Shown here in pieces: positions 61,093 to 64,000 of a stretch of DNA of 64,000 nucleotides. How positions within the stretch are numbered: the stretch's first letter is position 1; every line of letters begins with the position of its first letter. Origin of the DNA: Ensifer adhaerens. GTDB lineage: Bacteria > Pseudomonadota > Alphaproteobacteria > Rhizobiales > Rhizobiaceae. Location: NCBI RefSeq assembly GCF_013283195.1, contig NZ_JABEKT010000001.1, forward strand, positions 2,799,373 to 2,863,372. The letters are read 5' to 3'. The notes beneath the pieces are model-generated. The model was not told the DNA's origin, ran no database searches, and saw only the letters and a list, made by a program, of their open reading frames with translations. The translations under genes were made by a program, and so were the position numbers.

Positions 61093-61453
61093 TAAGCATG
61101 AAGACGAAACGCCACCGGCTGCCATTGGTTCCTGAAGGATCGTCTTTGCAGCAAGCCGCAGCCGCAGCGACGGCTCCGCGGATCTCCGCCGTTACGACAG
61201 CATGCCATGCGCTGCCATCGGCGCGCCGGCCTCCGGCCGCTCTTTCGCCAGACGGCGACGAGGGTTCGGTCTCAAAGAATGATGCGCAAGGCCGCGGAAG
61301 GTTTTTGCTGAAGGTTTTTGGGGCGCCCGCGCCCCGCATGAGAGACGCGCGGAGGAGCCCGTCATGCCATGCCGGCTTGACGCGCGACGTTCGCCCGTCA
61401 GCCAGCTGTTCCTGGCTTGTGGCGGAGAATTCCGCAGCTTCGGTGCCGTCGGC

Positions 61454-61774
61454 TTACTTGATGGTTACGCCCAATGTGGGAGAGCCTTCGCTCGACCAGC
61501 ACGAACAGGGCTCGCCGGCCGGGCCCGCGCCATAGCTGCATTGCTTTTTCGGGGTCTTGCACTGCCTTGGGCTACGCGCATCAGCCAGCGCCTTTTCCTC
61601 GGCCGCGGCCGCAGCCTTGCCCTTCCTGCCGGTGGCTGGCTTCGACTTTGCCTTCTCGGTCAGCTGCGCTTTTTCTATTCCAGCCCGGCCATCCCCGGTC
61701 GGGCCGGTTTCGCTGCAAGACGAAACAAGCAAAAGGGCAGCAACGGCAAAGGCGATTCCGGTGACGATCTTCAT
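61454..61774 (-). CDS. Small lipoprotein with cysteine-rich C-terminus
   Basis: A 106-residue lipoprotein with lipobox LLVSSC (Cys20). A Lys/Ala-rich linker (GRKGKAAAAAEEKALADARS) precedes a C-terminal domain with four cysteines (RQCKTPKKQCSYGAGPAGEP, then CSCW). ATG 61774 is chosen for the signal; two residues of frame upstream carry none. Function unknown. The 400 nt to the next gene show nothing. Confidence 0.72.
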   Translation of the reverse strand: MKIVTGIAFAVAALLLVSSCSETGPTGDGRAGIEKAQLTEKAKSKPATGRKGKAAAAAEEKALADARSPRQCKTPKKQCSYGAGPAGEPCSCWSSEGSPTLGVTIK

Positions 61775-62180
61775 GGGAGTATCCGGTAATCCCACGGCCG
61801 CGAACTTTCAAGATGGGTGACGCTTAGATTTGCACCCCGAATAGCACGCACCCACACGCTTTGATTGAAATTGTAGCGTGTTTGTCACGGCAACCGCGAT
61901 TGCGTTGCCCCTATGGACCGTCCGTTCCCTATCGACACCGGGCAACAAGGACCGCCTGAAGCTCCGTTTACTGGCGGCATGCACAGCAATCCGATCGCTG
62001 TGCATGATTGCCCCCTCTACCTGATTGCGCCGCGCGCATCCCCGTCCTATCCCGAGTTCAATCGATCCGCCGCAACCATAGCCCACCGGAGCCGGTCACG
62101 ACGACTGAGTGGCATAGACATCGCCACCCGCCGCATCTCACGCGAGAAACGGCGACCGAACGCGTTGGGCCAAGCACAGT

Positions 62181-62861
62181 TCAATTGAGCCGCCGGGACA
62201 CCCCGGGGTTGGCGCCGCCATTGGCAAACACGTTCAGCCTCTGCGCCGCAAGCACAACCTCGACACGATTCCGCGCGCCAAGCTTCTGCATCAGGGCGGT
62301 CATGTAATGTTTCACGGTCTTGACGCTGATGTCGAGACAGGCGGCGATCTCACGGTTCGTGCTACCGCGCAGCAGATAGGTAAGGATCTGCTCCTCACGC
62401 GAACTCAGGTGCTCTTGCTCAGCGGGATGACGACAGAGGTCTGGGTTCTTCATCGCCATCATGACCTTGGTGGCCAAGCCGGCAGTGATGAATGTGCCGC
62501 CATCATGCACGACACGGATCGCCTCGTGCAGTTCGTCGGCGCTGCTTCTCTTGAGCACGTAGCCAGCAACGCCATGGTTCAGCACCTGGATCGCCGTTTC
62601 AACGTTCGAATTTTCGGTAAAGACGATAATCCGTGTAGCTTGAAAGTTCCGCCCAATCCGTTCGATGGCGGCCATGGCGTCGCCACGTATGCTCAGATCG
62701 AGCACCAGGACATGCGGCAAGATCTCTTCAACAATTTTCAAAGCATCGACCGCGTTTTCGCCCTTGGCGACGATTTCGAGGTCATTTTTTCCAGAATATA
62801 AGCTCACCAATGCCTCAAGGAGGATCGGATCGTCGTCAACAAACGCTACTGACACAGACAT
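62181..62861 (-). CDS. NarL-type response regulator
   Basis: A 226-residue two-component regulator. The receiver domain (residues 1-120) has Asp9-11, the phosphoacceptor Asp55 in VLVLDLSIRG, a Thr/Ser near 80 (IIVFTEN) and Lys near 104 (GYVLKRSSA). The LuxR-type helix-turn-helix spans about 150-210 (LSSREEQILTYLLRGSTNRE, IAACLDISVKTVKHYMTALM). No histidine kinase is in the window. Confidence 0.92.
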   Translation of the reverse strand: MSVSVAFVDDDPILLEALVSLYSGKNDLEIVAKGENAVDALKIVEEILPHVLVLDLSIRGDAMAAIERIGRNFQATRIIVFTENSNVETAIQVLNHGVAGYVLKRSSADELHEAIRVVHDGGTFITAGLATKVMMAMKNPDLCRHPAEQEHLSSREEQILTYLLRGSTNREIAACLDISVKTVKHYMTALMQKLGARNRVEVVLAAQRLNVFANGGANPGVSRRLN

Positions 62862-63021
62862 GATTGCTGCGCTCCTTCCGCGTCAATCACGATAATTGAT
62901 AAGCAATACATTTAAAAGCAAATGCTTATTCACAGGTCAATTCGTATGGCAACAAGACGTGTTCTGCGCCTGTTGGCTGCTTGTTTCCCTGCGAAGAATT
63001 CAATTCCATATGACGTCGCCA

Positions 63022-63486
63022 TCATGGAGCCAAGACGATGTAAGTGGCTGTGAATTCAGCCACTTGCCTCATCCGCCCAACCAATATCGCCGAACAGACC
63101 TCTACAAGCAATTCCGGATGACCATTCAGAATGCAGAACAGCTTGACGAGAGATAGTGGCGGCTTTGCTTCGCCGATTTCATACCGCGAGAATGAATTGA
63201 TTCCGCCGCCGAACAGCCCTTCCGCCTCCTTCTGACCGAGGTGTCGTTTCTTTCGACCAGTTGTGATGAACCGCGGATCAACTTTCTCGCTGTCCACTTT
63301 TTTCCTGAATTCGAGCATCGTCTTGATGATTCGCCCCGCGTCCGCGCCATCTGGAACAACTTCACTGCATGCATCGCAAAAGCCGCCTGTCACCGCTTCG
63401 ATAAGCACGCTCTCTTCTCTGTAGACGTAGGGAACATCGCGGGTATCTCTGACGAGTGTGCCTCTTGCGCAGTATGGGCATGTCAT
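63022..63486 (-). CDS. MqsA-type antitoxin, apparently without toxin
   Basis: A 154-residue protein. The N-terminus has a YgiT-type zinc finger (CPYCARG ... FCDAC near residues 3-6 and 37-40). The middle is the helix-turn-helix with GRKKRHLGQKEAEGLFGGGI, NSFSRYEIGEAKPPLSLVKL, as in MqsA. The usual partner mqsR gene should lie immediately upstream; instead there is repeat C. Either toxin loss or a stand-alone regulator is possible. Confidence 0.8.
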   Translation of the reverse strand: MTCPYCARGTLVRDTRDVPYVYREESVLIEAVTGGFCDACSEVVPDGADAGRIIKTMLEFRKKVDSEKVDPRFITTGRKKRHLGQKEAEGLFGGGINSFSRYEIGEAKPPLSLVKLFCILNGHPELLVEVCSAILVGRMRQVAEFTATYIVLAP

Positions 63487-63506
63487 CTTAATGCCTCCCA
63501 AGCGAT

Positions 63507-63611
63507 CTAGAGCATTTCCAAGAAGAGTACGAAGCGGCTTTCTGTCCGAAAATGCGTAAAAACAAAGAGATAGAGCGTTTCTGCGATGCCGGATAATTTG
63601 GAAACGCTCTA
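63507..63611. repeat. Dispersed repeat family C, copy 2
   Basis: CTAGAGCATTTCCAAGAAGA ... GGAAACGCTCTA, about 105 bp and alignable along its length with the copy at 60133-60238. It stands 20 nt upstream of the MqsA-type gene, in its promoter region. Confidence 0.8.
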
Positions 63612-63803
63612 TGTCTGCGGCGAGGATCGCCGACATTGGTCATCTCGTCAATTTGGCCACCTGCGTTAACGAACGCCCGGCTCGTGGGCCGGCCCGGATA
63701 CGCGCCATGGCCCAAAAGCGATAGCGTGGCCAAACCATGCAGCCGCCGAAGCGATTTTGGGCATATCTGCTCGCGTACGTATACCCCGGTCGACATCGCC
63801 CCC

Positions 63804-64000
63804 TCACTCCTCGCGGAAGGCTCTGAGCATCTGGTCGGTGAAGGGTTTTGTGAGGTACGAGATCGCGGTTCTCTCGTCGGTCTGGACGAAGACTTCGACG
63901 GGCATTCCGGGCATGAGCTTGCGGCCACCGAGCTTGGCGAGGGGCTCGGTGATCTCGACGGTTGCGAGATAGAAGGGTTGTCCGGTGTTGCGGTCGAGCG
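63804..64000 (-). CDS. HlyD/PrsE-type type I secretion adaptor, C-terminus only
   Basis: The gene runs out of the window. The visible last 65 codons read NTGQPFYLATVEITEPLAKL, MPGMPVEVFVQTDERTAISY and LTKPFTDQMLRAFREE, typical of the end of membrane fusion proteins in type I secretion (PrsE in rhizobia). These link the inner-membrane ABC exporter to the outer-membrane channel. Confidence 0.88.
   Translation of the reverse strand, partial: LDRNTGQPFYLATVEITEPLAKLGGRKLMPGMPVEVFVQTDERTAISYLTKPFTDQMLRAFREE

Noticed and set aside
61098..61535. Plus-strand 145-residue frame
   Set aside because: Overlaps the lipoprotein gene, Ala/Pro/Ser-rich without structure, no ribosome site.
1..64000. tRNA, rRNA and CRISPR arrays
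   Set aside because: GGTTC-containing spots (for example 26462 and 27337) are coding or leader sequence without a cloverleaf; no regularly spaced direct repeats of CRISPR size were seen.

Overview
The window looks like the chromosome (or a chromid) of a member of the Rhizobiaceae, most likely Ensifer/Sinorhizobium or a close relative. The grounds are high G+C, strongly G/C-biased third codon positions, BA14K and DUF1515 proteins, dispersed intergenic repeats of rhizobial type, and a PrsE-like HlyD adaptor at the right edge. The genus is inferred. No tRNA, rRNA or CRISPR array was seen.

Layout. 1-7.4 kb: an MscS-type channel, a DUF924 protein, and an ABC importer (FecCD-type permease, binding protein, ATPase) led by a DUF1636 protein and preceded by a well-conserved cobalamin riboswitch; cobalamin, a corrinoid or cobalt is the likely substrate. 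8-15.2 kb: an aspartate module with two AspT-family antiporters flanking an aspartate 4-decarboxylase (AspD), then a convergent SLC13-type permease. 15.6-25.3 kb: stress and redox genes, namely an OhrR-like regulator with twin palindromic operators and a divergent secreted alpha/beta hydrolase, LysR/RidA/Old Yellow Enzyme, two Tat-exported hydrolases with an AraC-type regulator, a sterol-desaturase-like enzyme and a cupin. 25.5-28.1 kb: small uncharacterised genes with near-identical leaders and terminator hairpins.

28.3-36.5 kb: the late part of a decayed prophage on the minus strand (TerS-like, TerL, truncated portal, remnants, SGNH hydrolase, endolysin, overlapping spanins, DUF1515), including a deleted second copy of the lysis cassette. 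36.8-43.9 kb: mostly cellular genes (two Sel1 proteins, BA14K, YCII/DGPF, a secreted amidohydrolase and small proteins). 44.4-51.5 kb: an early phage-like module with a divergent S24-type repressor, a LexA-like winged helix protein, DnaT-like and DnaA-domain-IV replication proteins and a 46-residue microgene. Repressor half-sites (TCCTA/TAGGA) lie at the repressor region and again before a two-gene operon at 50.8 kb.

51.6-64 kb: an acetyltransferase, a coupled Imm5-like/C39-peptidase-like pair, small membrane and lipoproteins, an ECF42-type sigma factor with its DGPF/YCII partner, MAPEG, a second BA14K gene, a NarL-type response regulator, an apparently orphan MqsA-type antitoxin, and the C-terminus of a type I secretion adaptor. 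Three dispersed repeat families (here A, B, C) sit between genes; copies of B abut or supply stop codons.
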